From DASZHJ01 sp963735465 (GTDB taxonomy: Bacteria; Pseudomonadota; Alphaproteobacteria; ATCC43930; CGMCC-115725): a stretch of 64,000 nucleotides of DNA. Shown piece by piece: positions 35,015 to 43,981 of the stretch. Position 1 is the stretch's first letter. Every line of letters starts with the position of its first letter. The position numbers and the translations under genes are program-made. The stretch spans positions 3,534,001 to 3,598,000 of the forward strand of contig CAVTLA010000001.1 in the NCBI GenBank assembly GCA_963735465.1, in the 5' to 3' direction. The notes under the pieces are model-generated. The model made no database searches, had not been told where the DNA came from, and saw only the letters and a list, made by a program, of their open reading frames with translations.

Positions 35015-36790
35015 GGGATAGCTCCCTCGCCGGGCTGCGGCGGCTCGCGACGTATGCGCTGGCCGATGGTTACGATGATCAGGAGGATCGCCGATTGCAC
35101 CAGCGCCAGCACTGCCACCAGGCTGGTGGAGCCGCGCTGCCAGAAGTCGAACATGGTGAGCGAGAAGACCTGGGTGTTGGAGGTGTAGAGGAAAAGTGCG
35201 GTCGCCAGCTCGCGGAAGGACAGCACCAGCAGCAGGATCATGGACGCGAAGATGCCGGGCCAGGCGAGCGGCACCATGACGCGGCGGAGCGTATAGAGGA
35301 AGCCCGCGCCGCAAAGTCGCGCCCCCTCCTCCAGCTCCGGATGAATCTGCACCAGGGAGCCCGCGATCGCCCTGCACGCCTTGCGGCGAGAACTGCGAGA
35401 CATAGGCGAAGATGATGATCCAGAGCGTGCCGTAGATGCCGACGGGAATGCTGATCCAGGACCAGAGATAGCCCAGGCCGATGATGAGGCCGGGGATCGC
35501 CACCGGCAGCATCGAGATCAACTCCAGGGCGCGCCGGCCGGGAAGCCGCGTCCGATGCACGATATAGGCGACGGCAAAATAGAGGACGCTGCCGATCGCC
35601 ACCGTGCCCAGGCGCCACCAGCAGGGAATTCGTCAGCGACTGGCGCACCACGGGATCGCCGACGGCCACCGCGACCTGATCGAGGGAGAATTGCCGGGTG
35701 TTCGACCATGGCAGCGACCGAGGAGAAGAACAGGCTCTTGCGGAGCGCGATGAAGAGGAGCGCCGCATAGGGCAGCAGCACCACCGAGATGAGATAGGCG
35801 AATCCCACGGCGGCCAGCGGCCAGCGCCAGGCGCCGAGCGCCACCGGCGTCGGCCGCAGACCCTTGCCGGCGACGGTGACGAAGCTCCGCTTTGCCATGG
35901 CGCGATTCTGCAGGATCACCAAGGTCACCGTGATCGCCAGCATGAGCACGCCCAGGGCCGAGGCCTGGTTGACCTTGGGCGGCGAGAAGCCGATCAGGTC
36001 CCAGATCCGCACCGACATCACATGCACGCCGCTGGCCTCGCCCAGCACCGCCGGGATCGAGAAGAGCTGGATCAGCAGCACGAAGACCAGGAGCGCCGCC
36101 GAGAGCAGCGCCGGCAGGATCAGCGGCAGCGTCACTCGCAGCATGGTGCCAAGGCGGCTCGCACCGCAGAGGGCGGCGGCTTCCTCGAGGACCGGGTCCA
36201 TGTTGCGCAGCGCCGCCGCGGCGAAGAGATAGACATAGGGCGCATAGTAGATCGCGAAGACGAAGCCGATCCCTTCCAGCGTATAGATGTTGATCGTCAC
36301 CGGCACGTGGAGGGCGCGCAGCACGATGTTGAGGATGCCGCTCTCGGGGCGAGGCCAGGATGTCCCAGGCGAAGGCGCCCACCAGGGGCGGCACCATCAT
36401 CGGCATGATCGAGACCGCCTCCAGCACCCGGCGGCCCGGCGCGTCGGTGCGGGCGGTGAGCCAGGCGAGGCCGGTGCCGATCACGAGAGCGCCCGACGGT
36501 GCCGATGAGGGCGACGCCGACCGACGTCCCCAGCAGCTCCACGAAGTCCTTGCTGGCGAATACCTCCACATAGTTGCGGAAGGTGAGGCCGGACCAGTCG
36601 ACGTGGAGCGCCCGCGGCGGCTCCGAGAGGAACGACCCGAGCACCAGCACCGCGACCGGCAGCAGGATGAGGACGCCGAGCAGCGCCAGCAGCCCGACGA
36701 CGACAGGCGTCCCATCGGCACCGTCGGCGCCCAGCTGCGCGTCCGCGGCGCAACGCCCGCGATCGCAATCGGCTCGCTTCCCGCGCTCAT
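35011..36790 (-). pseudogene. fused two-domain ABC transporter permease, about six apparent frameshifts
   Basis: A permease of about 591 residues when repaired, in which two six-helix domains are fused, as in iron(III), thiamine and some aminoethylphosphonate importers. Domain 1 includes TFRNYVEVFASKDFVELLG and the EAA loop EEAAALCGASRLGTMLRVTL; domain 2 includes the EAA loop LEEGARLCGAGFLYTLRRV. The frame changes near 36708, 36493, 36348, 35697, 35611 and 35371. At least five of these are one extra base, mostly in a G or C run (for example CCCC at 36346-36349 where CCC keeps the frame). No internal loss of conserved segments is visible. Start overlaps the ATPase stop and the stop overlaps the GntR start. 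Confidence 0.82.
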
Positions 36791-37895
36791 GGCACCGGCA
36801 CGTCCCGGCGCGCGATCACCCGCGCCCGCTCCGGCGCGATCCAGATCCGCGCCTCGGCCCCCTCGTCGAGCGCCGCGATGGTGCCGAGAGCCACGACATC
36901 GAAGGCCTCGCCGTTCCACTCCACGGTGTAGCGGGTGGAAACGCCCTGGAATCGCCGCTGCAGGATCCGCACGGGATGCGATCCCTCCCGGCGCTCCTCC
37001 GGCATGGGCGATGGAGCAGTCCTCGGGATGCACCACCACGTGGACGCGCTCGCCGAGCGACACCGGATGGTCGAAGCCGGCCAGCAGCTCGCGGCCCTGG
37101 TCGGTGAGGACGCGCACCGTCTCCGGCCCCGCATGGGCCGCCACCGCGCCTTCGAAGATGTTGGCGGCGGCGATGAACTCGGCGACGAAGCGGGTGCGCG
37201 GCCGACGGTAGAGCTCCGACGGCGGCCCGATCTGCACCGCCTTCCCCGCCTCCATCACCACGATACGGTCGCCGAGCTCCACCGCCTCGGCCTGGTCGTG
37301 GGTGACATAGATGCTGGTGAGACGGGTGCGCCGCTGCAGCGCCTTGAGCTCGACGCGGAGCCGCTCGCGGAGCTTGAGGTCGAGATTGGAGAGCGGCTCG
37401 TCGAAGAGCAGGAGGGCGGGGTCGTAGACCAGGGCGCGGGCCAGCGCCACCCGCTGCATCTGGCCACCGGAGAGCTGGGTCGCCGGGCGCGTGGCCTCGC
37501 CCGAGAGACCCACCAGCTCCAGCACCTCGCGGACCTTGGCGGCGACCTCTGCGGCGCGCAGGCGCCGGACGCGAAGCGGGAACGCCACGTTCTCGAACAC
37601 GCGTCATGTGCGGCCAGATCGCGTAGGACTGGAACACCATGCCGATGCCGCGGTGCTCGGGCCGCACGAAGAGGCGGTCCGCCGGCGCGGAGACGAGCTT
37701 GCCGTCGATGGCGATGGTGCCGGCGTCCGGCGTCTCGAGGCCGGCGATGAGGCGCAAGGTCGTGGTCTTGCCGCAGCCGCTCGGACCCAGGATCACCACG
37801 AACTCGCCGTCGGCGACGTCGAGGGAGACGTCGTCCACCACCGGCCGCGCACCGAAGCTCTTGGCGAGACCGCGGATCTGGCACTTCAGTGTCAT
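36787..37895 (-). pseudogene. ABC transporter ATP-binding protein, two apparent frameshifts
   Basis: ATPase of about 368 residues when repaired, heading the operon. From ATG 37895 it reads MTLKCQIRGLAKSFG with Walker A GPSGCGKTTTLRLIAGLET and Q-loop MVFQSYAIWPHMT. One extra base at about 37601 then shifts the frame, and the rest continues as VFENVAFPLRV with signature LSGGQMQRVALARALV, Walker B LLLFDEPLSNLD and H-loop THDQAEAVEL. A second extra base at 37006-37008 shifts to the C-terminal TOBE-like end (FQGVSTRYTVEWNG). All catalytic motifs are present, so it would work if the indels are errors. Confidence 0.85.
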
Positions 37896-37955
37896 CTGTC
37901 TCGTCCGCGGCGTGAGAGAAAATCCGCTATGCGCGCTCGGGAAAACCCTGCAAAA

Positions 37956-37977
37956 TTGTCGACAGTGTTGTCGACGG
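37956..37977. promoter_or_regulatory. tandem TTGTCGAC operator sites upstream of the ABC/hyuBA operon
   Basis: Two near-identical palindromic sites, TTGTCGACAG (37956-37965) and TTGTCGACGG (37968-37977), are spaced 12 bases apart, about 60 bases upstream of the ATPase start. Such GTCGAC/GTATAC-centred palindromes are typical for FCD-type GntR regulators, and the operon encodes one. They also lie about 100 bases upstream of the divergent decarboxylase gene, which might be controlled too. Confidence 0.6.
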
Positions 37978-38073
37978 TGTCAAGGCCGCAGGCCAGCTCG
38001 CGCCTCGTCATTGCAATCCGGAGTGCTCCCATGGGGACGAAGGACGAGACGATGGTCGCCGCGCGTCCCTGGC

Positions 38074-38577
38074 ATGACGATCGTGCAGGAGACCTTGAAG
38101 CGGAACGACCTGCGGCTGGTGACCTATGTGCCGGACCGCATCTTGACGCCGCTGATCAAAAGCGTGCACGAGGACAAATTCTTCACAGCCTTCACGTGCA
38201 CGCGGGAGGAGGAGGCGCTGGCCATCCTCACCGGCGCCTGGATGGGCGGCCTGCGCGGCGTGCTGCTGATGCAGACCAGCGGCTTCGCGACGTTGCCGAA
38301 CGCGCTGGCCTCGCTGGCGGTGCCCTATCAGATCCCGCTCATCATGATCGTCTCCGAGCGCGGCACGCTCGGCGAGTTCAACCTCGGCCAGGCGCTGGTG
38401 TGCCGGACCATGCGGCCGGTGCTGGACGCGCTCGGCATCGAGACCCACACCATCACCCGCCATGACGAGCTGGAATTCATCGTCGACCGCTCGATCAAGC
38501 AGGCGGTGGCGACCCAGGCGCCGGTGGCGCTGATCCTGTCGCCGCTGCTGACCGGCGGCAAAGTCTTCAAGGAGTGA
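38074..38577 (+). CDS. ThDP-dependent decarboxylase, alpha subunit (sulfopyruvate/phosphonopyruvate decarboxylase-like)
   Basis: A 167-residue protein corresponding to the N-terminal (PYR) domain of thiamine-diphosphate decarboxylases. The glutamate needed for cofactor activation lies in FFTAFTCTREEEALAILTGA, followed by VLLMQTSGFATLPNALASLA. As a separate small subunit it matches ComD-type sulfopyruvate decarboxylases and phosphonopyruvate decarboxylase relatives. The ATG at 38074 gives the expected N-terminus MTIVQETLKRNDLRLVTYVP. The beta subunit follows after eight bases. The substrate is unknown. Confidence 0.8.
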   Translation: MTIVQETLKRNDLRLVTYVPDRILTPLIKSVHEDKFFTAFTCTREEEALAILTGAWMGGLRGVLLMQTSGFATLPNALASLAVPYQIPLIMIVSERGTLGEFNLGQALVCRTMRPVLDALGIETHTITRHDELEFIVDRSIKQAVATQAPVALILSPLLTGGKVFKE

Positions 38578-38585
38578 GGTCCGCC

Positions 38586-39200
38586 ATGTCCGCCCCGGCA
38601 CGCCGCCCCGCCTGGCCCGACAACGCCAAGGTGATGAACCGCTTCGACCTCACCAAGCGCCTGGTGGCGAAGCTGAGGCACGACGAGGCCGTCGTCGGCG
38701 GCATCGGCAACACCAACTTCGACCTCTGGGCCGCCGGACAGCGGCCGCAGAACTTCTACATGCTGGGCAGCATGGGCCTCGCCTGCCCGATCGCCCTCGG
38801 CGTCGCCCTGGCGCAGCCCAAGCGCAAGGTGATCGCGCTGGAAGGCGACGGCTCGCTGCTGATGCAGCTGGGCGCCCTCACCACCATCGCGATGCTGGGG
38901 CAGAAGAACCTCGGCATCATCGTGATGGACAATGCGATCTATCAGATCACCGGCGGCCAGCCGACCGCCAGCGCCCACACCGCGGACTTCGTCGCCATCG
39001 CCCGGGGCGCCGGCATCGAGAACAGCGCCTGGGCCGCCGACGAGAGCGACTTCGAGCAGCTCGTCGATCGCATGCTGACCGAGGAAGGTCCCTCGCTGAT
39101 CGCCGTCCGCATCGACGGCAAGCCCGCCACCGCCACCACCGAGCGCGATCCCATGCTGATCCGCGACCGCTTCATGCGCGGGTTGGGGGTGAAGAAGTAG
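38586..39200 (+). CDS. ThDP-dependent decarboxylase, beta subunit
   Basis: A 204-residue protein corresponding to the C-terminal (PP) domain of the split decarboxylase. The ThDP/Mg motif GDGSLLMQLGALTTIAML followed by GIIVMDNAIYQITGGQPT is complete, as is NFYMLGSMGLACPIALGVAL. I chose ATG 38586, preceded by GAGTGAGG; a GTG at 38574 overlapping the alpha stop is the alternative. With the alpha subunit it should decarboxylate a 2-oxo acid carrying a sulfonate, phosphonate or similar group. A palindromic repeat follows. Confidence 0.82.
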   Translation: MSAPARRPAWPDNAKVMNRFDLTKRLVAKLRHDEAVVGGIGNTNFDLWAAGQRPQNFYMLGSMGLACPIALGVALAQPKRKVIALEGDGSLLMQLGALTTIAMLGQKNLGIIVMDNAIYQITGGQPTASAHTADFVAIARGAGIENSAWAADESDFEQLVDRMLTEEGPSLIAVRIDGKPATATTERDPMLIRDRFMRGLGVKK

Positions 39201-39232
39201 GAGACTGGATCAGCCGGATGGATCACGTCGGT

Positions 39233-39348
39233 GCGTCCTTCGAACTCGCCGCTTCGCGGCGGCTCAGGATGAGGAGCTTCTCTTTCTGCCATCCACCAAC
39301 GGTCCTCATCCTGAGCCGCGATGCGGAGCATCGCGAGTCGAAGGACGC
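39233..39348. repeat. inverted repeat, CGTCCTTCGA...CTCAGGATGAGG family, copy 1
   Basis: The left arm (39233-39275) reads GCGTCCTTCGAACTCGCC...GGCTCAGGATGAGG. The right arm (39304-39348) is its near complement, CCTCATCCTGAGCCGCG...GAGTCGAAGGACGC. It lies between the convergent decarboxylase and luciferase-like genes, where it could serve as a terminator. A second copy is at 41260-41365. Confidence 0.85.
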
Positions 39349-39365
39349 AGGACAGCCCTGCAGCC

Positions 39366-40422
39366 TTACGCCGCCACTCGCCCGCGGAACTCCGGCGCCA
39401 CGCGGCGCATGAAGAGCTCGAGGCTGTTCGTGGCGGCCTCGTGGGCCATGGGTCCCAGGCGGAATTGCGTGATGACGCCGCCGACGCCGATCTTGTCGAT
39501 CTCGGCGAAGGCCGCCGCCACGGTCTCCGGCGAGCCGCAGATCAGGGCGTGGGTGGGATCGGTGCGGGTCGCCGGCGCGTCCTTGTTGTCCTCGCGGATG
39601 CGCACGCCCTGCTCGGCGTAGATCCGGTTGCGCATCGCCGCCCGATGCTCCTGCATGGCGGCGAAGGCGGGATGGCCGATACGCTCCGCCTCGGCGTCGG
39701 TCTCCGCCACCACCACGTTGCGCCAGATCCAGCATTGCTCGACGTTGCGCCGGACCGCGGCCTCGTCGTGGCCGGACTCGCGCATGGTCTTGCGATAGAG
39801 ATCCATGCGGTGTTTGGTCACCTCGTTGGTCTGCACGTTCATCAGGAACGGGCGGCCGGCGCGGGCCAGCTCCACCATGGAATGCTCACCGGAGGCGCCG
39901 CGGATCAGCAGCGGATGCGGCCTGGTGAAGGGCCGCGGCCGCAGCAGCGGCATCTGCAGGTTCCAGAATTTGTCCGTGATGCTCGACCCGATCGCCGGTC
40001 CAAGCCTTGAGGATGATGGCCTCGGCTTCCTCGAAGCGCGCCTGGGCCTCCTCGTGATCGATGCCGTAGCCCTGATAGTCGTAGATGTTGTAGGCGGTGC
40101 CGCGGCCGAGGCCGACGATGAGGCGGCCCTTGCTTAAATGATCGATGAGGGAAAGCTGCTCGGCGAGGCGAACCGGGTGGTGCAGCGAGGTCTGCACGAC
40201 CGCAAAGCCGATCTTGGCGCGCCGCGTCGCCGTCGCCAGCGCCGCCGCGAAGCTGATGGGATCGACATAGGCGCAGACGCCGTCGAAATGATGCTCGGCG
40301 AGCCAGATCACGTCGACGCCGAGCTCGTCGGCGAGGCGCGCCTCACGCAGCGTCTCGTCGATGACCGTCCCATCGCGCAGGGGATCCCGGCTTTCCGGGA
40401 AGAGAAAGTTGCTGAACTTCAC
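39366..40422 (-). pseudogene. LLM-class flavin-dependent oxidoreductase (luciferase-like), one apparent frameshift
   Basis: A bacterial-luciferase-like monooxygenase of about 351 residues when repaired. It starts at GTG 40422 (VKFSNFLFPESRDP, with GGAGG upstream) and contains LADELGVDVIWLAEHHFDG and LIVGLGRGTAYNIYDYQGYG. At about 39995-39998 an extra base in the run CCGG shifts the frame; downstream the protein continues as SSITDKFWNLQMPLLRPRPF and ends VAPEFRGRVAA. Enzymes of this class oxidise sulfonates, nitrilotriacetate and similar compounds with reduced flavin. The adjacent sulfopyruvate-type decarboxylase makes an organosulfonate or phosphonate substrate conceivable. Confidence 0.82.
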
Positions 40423-40533
40423 GCCGGCCTCCGCCTTGCCGTCGCCACCATCACGGCGTACCGACCGGGTCCTTGTCAAGGCGGCGTGGCGCCGCGGAAT
40501 TCAAATTTGCTTTGGAAATAACTGCTGAAGCGG

Positions 40534-41206
40534 TCAGTCCAGCAGCTCGCGCAAGACACGCCCGGTGGCGGTGATCGCGAGGAGCGTCGGGACGCCGACG
40601 ATCTCGCGCACCACCTGCTTGATCGCCGGCGTGTAGCTCATGCAGTCCATGGCGACGAGGTCGGGCTGGCGGGACGCGAGGCGCTGCGCCGCCTCGATAG
40701 CTGCCTCGGGACCGGCGCTCGGAGTCAGCACCTCGACCGCGATCTCGAGTCCGTCCCGCGCCCGCTGGTGCGTGAGCGTCTCCGCCTGCTCCGGAATGGG
40801 AATCAGCAGGCCGAGGCGTCCCTGCGGCAGCAGCGCGGCAGCAAGGCCGTTCAGCACCCGCGACGGAAAGAGCACGCCGGCGTCGCCGCGGATCGGCGGA
40901 AAGGTGCCGGTGCAGTTGAATACGATGGCATCGGCACCGTCCCGGCGCAGCGCCTCCAAGATCGCCGCCGCGCGCTCGGCGACCGCGAGCTTGGAGATCT
41001 TGACCTCGCGGCCGCCCGGCAGCGGCGAATAGAGCGCGTCCGCCGGCGACCGCGGCGCCCGCTCGGCGATCTCGGCATCGGAAAGGCCATCGAAGCATCC
41101 CCGGAGACACGATCCGGGTGCCCGGCGGCGCCTCCGCCGCGTAGAGGGCGGCGACATCGGCGCGCGGCGCCTGCCCGATCACGGCGATGCCGAGGGTGCG
41201 AGCCAT
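40534..41206 (-). pseudogene. AroM-family protein, one apparent frameshift
   Basis: A protein of about 223 residues when repaired. It begins MARTLGIAVIGQAPRADVAA, a typical AroM start. One extra base near 41106 (GTGTCTCC where GTGCTCC is expected) moves the reading to LRGCFDGLSDAEIAERAP, which continues to the end through ADAIVFNCTGTFPPIRGD and AMDCMSYTPAIKQVVREIVG. AroM proteins resemble Asp/Glu racemase-fold enzymes and have no firm function. It lies just downstream of a palindromic repeat and upstream of the luciferase-like gene on the same strand. Confidence 0.78.
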
Positions 41207-41259
41207 GATTTGGGAGCCTAGGCGATGCGGGGAGAGAGGACAAGCTGCGGGGCAATCTC

Positions 41260-41365
41260 GCGTCCTTCGACGCGCGTCGCTTGCTCAGGATGAGGCGATT
41301 TCTGTGTGGCATCTCCCAACCCCCTCCTGAGCCAGCGACCGCAGGGAGCGCGTCGAAGGACGCAA
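41260..41365. repeat. inverted repeat, CGTCCTTCGA...CTCAGGATGAGG family, copy 2
   Basis: The left arm (41260-41295) reads GCGTCCTTCGACGCGCG...GCTCAGGATGAGG and the right arm (41323-41365) CCTCCTGAGCCAGCG...GCGCGTCGAAGGACGC. It is the same family as the element at 39233, but with more mismatches. It lies between the divergent AroM and PLP-lyase genes. Confidence 0.82.
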
Positions 41366-41457
41366 GGTATGCCTTACCCATCAGCCTATTTTGGCCAGCG
41401 CAAACGCGGTACCCTCCGCCATCCGCTCGCGTGCGCACTCATTCGAGGAGGCCGGCG

Positions 41458-42735
41458 ATGACGTCGAAGCAGTACAAGGCCCGGACGCTCAACAACCATA
41501 TCCTGCATCCGGAAACCCTGATGATGGGCTACGGCTATTCGCCCTCGCTCTCGGAAGGGTCGCTGAAGCCGCCGATCTTTTTGACCTCCACCTTCGTTTT
41601 CGAGTCTGCCCAGCAGGGCAAGGATTTCTTCGACCTGACGGCGGGGCGCCGCAAGCCGCGGGAAGGCGAGAAGACCGGCCTGGTCTATTCCCGCTTCAAC
41701 AACCCGAACTTCGAGATCCTGGAGGATCGCCTCGCGGTCTGGGACGACGCCGAGCGCTCCGCGGTCTTCGCGAGCGGCATGGCGGCGATCTCCACCGTGC
41801 TGCTGGCCTTCCTCAGGCCCGGCGACGTGATCCTGCACAGCCGGCCGCTCTATGGCGGAACCGAGACGCTGATCCGCAACCAGCTCACCGCCTTCAACAT
41901 CGCCTCCGTGGGATTCACCGACGGCATCGACCGCCCGAAGGTCGAGGCGGCGGCGGCCGAGGCGCAATCGAAGGGCCGCGTCGGACTCATCATGCTGGAG
42001 ACGCCGGCCAACCCCACCAACGGCCTCGTCGATCTCCGCCTGATCGCCGACGTCGCCGAGCAGATCAGCCGCAAGCAGGGCTACCGGCCGCCGATCGTGG
42101 TGGACAACACCCTGATGGGCCCGATGTACCAGAAGCCGCTGCAGCACGGCGCCGATCTCGCGGTCTATTCCCTGACGAAATACGCCGGCGGCCACAGCGA
42201 TCTCGTCGCCGGCGGCGTCACCGGCTCCGACGAGATGGTGCGCCGGATCACCCAGCTGCGCGGCGCGCTCGGAACCCAGCTCGACCCGCACTCCTGCTGG
42301 ATGCTGCTCCGCTCGCTGGAGACCCTGGGCATCCGCACCGAGCGCGCGAACGAGAATGCCCATGCGGTCGCCGCTTATCTGCGCACCCATCCGAAGATCA
42401 AGGCGGTGCATCATCTGGGCTTCCTCGAGGCCGGGGACCCGCGCAAGGCGGTGTTCGACCGTCAATGCACGGCGCCGGGCTCGACGTTCTCCTTCGAGGT
42501 GAAAGGCGGCGAGGCGGAGGCCTTCGCCATGCTGGACCGGCTGCAGATCATGAAGCTCGCCGTCAGCCTGGGCGGCACCGAGACCCTGATCTCCCACCCC
42601 GCCTCCACCACCCACTCCGGCGTGGCGAAGGCGCTCAGGGAGGAGATCGGGCTCACCGACGCCCTGATCCGGATCTCAGTCGGGATCGAGAACTCCGCCG
42701 ATCTCGTCGCCGACATCGAGCAGGCCCTGGGCTAG
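41458..42735 (+). CDS. cystathionine gamma-synthase family PLP-dependent enzyme
   Basis: A 425-residue Cys/Met-metabolism PLP enzyme. It shows PPIFLTSTFVFESAQQGKDFF, GLVYSRFNNPNFEILEDRLA, SGMAAISTVLLAFLRPGDVI, LETPANPTNGLVDL, and the PLP lysine in VYSLTKYAGGHSDLVAGGV; the C-terminus has LGGTETLISHPASTTHSGV. GAGGAGG lies seven bases before the ATG at 41458. It may be a methionine gamma-lyase, cystathionine gamma-synthase or O-acetylhomoserine sulfhydrylase; these cannot be separated by eye. Confidence 0.9.
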   Translation: MTSKQYKARTLNNHILHPETLMMGYGYSPSLSEGSLKPPIFLTSTFVFESAQQGKDFFDLTAGRRKPREGEKTGLVYSRFNNPNFEILEDRLAVWDDAERSAVFASGMAAISTVLLAFLRPGDVILHSRPLYGGTETLIRNQLTAFNIASVGFTDGIDRPKVEAAAAEAQSKGRVGLIMLETPANPTNGLVDLRLIADVAEQISRKQGYRPPIVVDNTLMGPMYQKPLQHGADLAVYSLTKYAGGHSDLVAGGVTGSDEMVRRITQLRGALGTQLDPHSCWMLLRSLETLGIRTERANENAHAVAAYLRTHPKIKAVHHLGFLEAGDPRKAVFDRQCTAPGSTFSFEVKGGEAEAFAMLDRLQIMKLAVSLGGTETLISHPASTTHSGVAKALREEIGLTDALIRISVGIENSADLVADIEQALG

Positions 42736-43070
42736 CCCTCGGAGTTGTCGCAGGGATAACCGAGTTCGATGAGGGCCTCGAGAAGGTAGTCGCCGAGCAT
42801 CGGCAATGCCGCGAGAGAGTCCACGGATTCGGGAGCGGCACGCACCTCGGCAAGAACCTCCGGCCATTGGCCGGCGGTGAATTGACCGCTGCCGAGCAAG
42901 GCCAGGGCGGATACTTCGATGAGTTGCGCCTCGCTGAGGTTACTCAGGAGCTGCATCAGGTCGAGCGGCGAGGCGCCCTCGCCGCTCGCGTCAAGCATGG
43001 GAACGCCGCCGGCGTCGCCGCGCGCCGCAACCATGATCCGTAGCACATCCATGAGCGGGATGGACAACAC
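42732..43070 (-). CDS. DUF3775 domain-containing protein
   Basis: A 112-residue protein of a family common in alphaproteobacteria and of unknown function. The characteristic parts are LIEVSALALLGSGQF, WPEVLAEVRAAPESVDSLAA and the closing PMLGDYLLEALIELGY. I chose the GTG at 43070 because GGAGGAG lies five bases upstream; the later ATG would lack a ribosome site. It is convergent with, and overlaps by four bases, the PLP-lyase gene. Confidence 0.82.
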   Translation of the reverse strand: MLSIPLMDVLRIMVAARGDAGGVPMLDASGEGASPLDLMQLLSNLSEAQLIEVSALALLGSGQFTAGQWPEVLAEVRAAPESVDSLAALPMLGDYLLEALIELGYPCDNSEG

Positions 43071-43166
43071 CCGGCTCCTCCAATGGAGTAGGAAATGCTG
43101 TCTAGCCCGATCCCACGGATGCCGCGTTGATCTAGGTCAACAATCGTCCCGCGCCGAGCGCATGAC

Positions 43167-43949
43167 TCACTGCATGAACCAGCCGTGGCTCACCACCAGG
43201 GACTGGCCGGTGAGGGCGTTGGTCTCGAACGAGGCGAAGAACAGCGCCGCATCGGCCACGTCCTGCACCGTCGTGAACTCGCCGTCGACGGTGTCCTTCA
43301 GCATCACGTTCTTGATCACGTCCTGCTCGGAAATGCCGAGCTCCTTCGCCTGCTCGGGAATCTGCTTCTCCACCAAGGGCGTGCGCACGAAGCCGGGGCA
43401 GATGACGTTGGCGCGAACGCCGTGCTTGGCGCCTTCCTTGGCGACCACCTTGGCGAGGCCGATGAGGCCGTGCTTGGCGGTGACGTAGGGCGCCTTCAGG
43501 ACCGAGGCTTCCTTGGAATGCACCGAGCCCATGTAAATGATGCTGCCGCCGGTACCCTGCTTGTACATCTGCCTGAGCGCCGCGCGGGTGGTGAGGAAGG
43601 CGCCGTCGAGGTGAATCGAGAGCAGCTGCTTCCACTTCGCGAACTCGAACTGGTCGAGCGGTGCCACGGTCTGGATGCCAGCATTGCTGATGAGGATGTC
43701 GATCTTGCCGAAGGCCTGCACCGCCTTCGCCATCCCGGCGTCGACCTGGGCCTCGTTGGTGACGTCCATGGCGACGCCGGCGGCGCGCTTCTCGGGCCCG
43801 CCGAGCTCGGCGGCGGCGGCATCGGCGCCGGCCTGGTTGAGGTCCGCGATCACCACCTTGGCGCCCTCGCGCACGAAGGTGCGGGCGATCTCCTTGCCGA
43901 TGCCGCTGGCGGCACCGGTGACGACGGCGACCTTGTCTTTGAGACGCAT
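43167..43949 (-). CDS. bdhA: 3-hydroxybutyrate dehydrogenase
   Basis: A 260-residue short-chain dehydrogenase that interconverts 3-hydroxybutyrate and acetoacetate with NAD. It has the nucleotide motif TGAASGIGKEIA, NAGIQTVAPLDQF, catalytic Ser in GSVHSKEASV with Tyr and Lys in YVTAKHGLIGLA, and the BdhA-specific C-terminal half (CPGFVRTPLVEKQIPEQA, TVDGEFTTVQDVADAALF, SLVVSHGWFMQ). The acetoacetate decarboxylase gene lies 32 bases upstream in the same direction, consistent with PHB/ketone-body turnover. Confidence 0.94.
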   Translation of the reverse strand: MRLKDKVAVVTGAASGIGKEIARTFVREGAKVVIADLNQAGADAAAAELGGPEKRAAGVAMDVTNEAQVDAGMAKAVQAFGKIDILISNAGIQTVAPLDQFEFAKWKQLLSIHLDGAFLTTRAALRQMYKQGTGGSIIYMGSVHSKEASVLKAPYVTAKHGLIGLAKVVAKEGAKHGVRANVICPGFVRTPLVEKQIPEQAKELGISEQDVIKNVMLKDTVDGEFTTVQDVADAALFFASFETNALTGQSLVVSHGWFMQ

Positions 43950-43981
43950 TGATTCGCTCCTTGCTGTAGTGGTTTCTGCGC

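Noticed and set aside
35011..37895. Several independent short genes in the frameshifted transporter region
   Set aside because: The pieces join end to end into one ATPase and one fused permease once about eight single-base indels are corrected, so they are fragments, not separate genes.
29472..37895. Firm naming of the importer as a 2-aminoethylphosphonate transporter (PhnSTU type)
   Set aside because: The fused permease and nearby phnWAY fit, but hyuBA and GntR lie in the same operon and the receptor shows no decisive ligand residues by eye.
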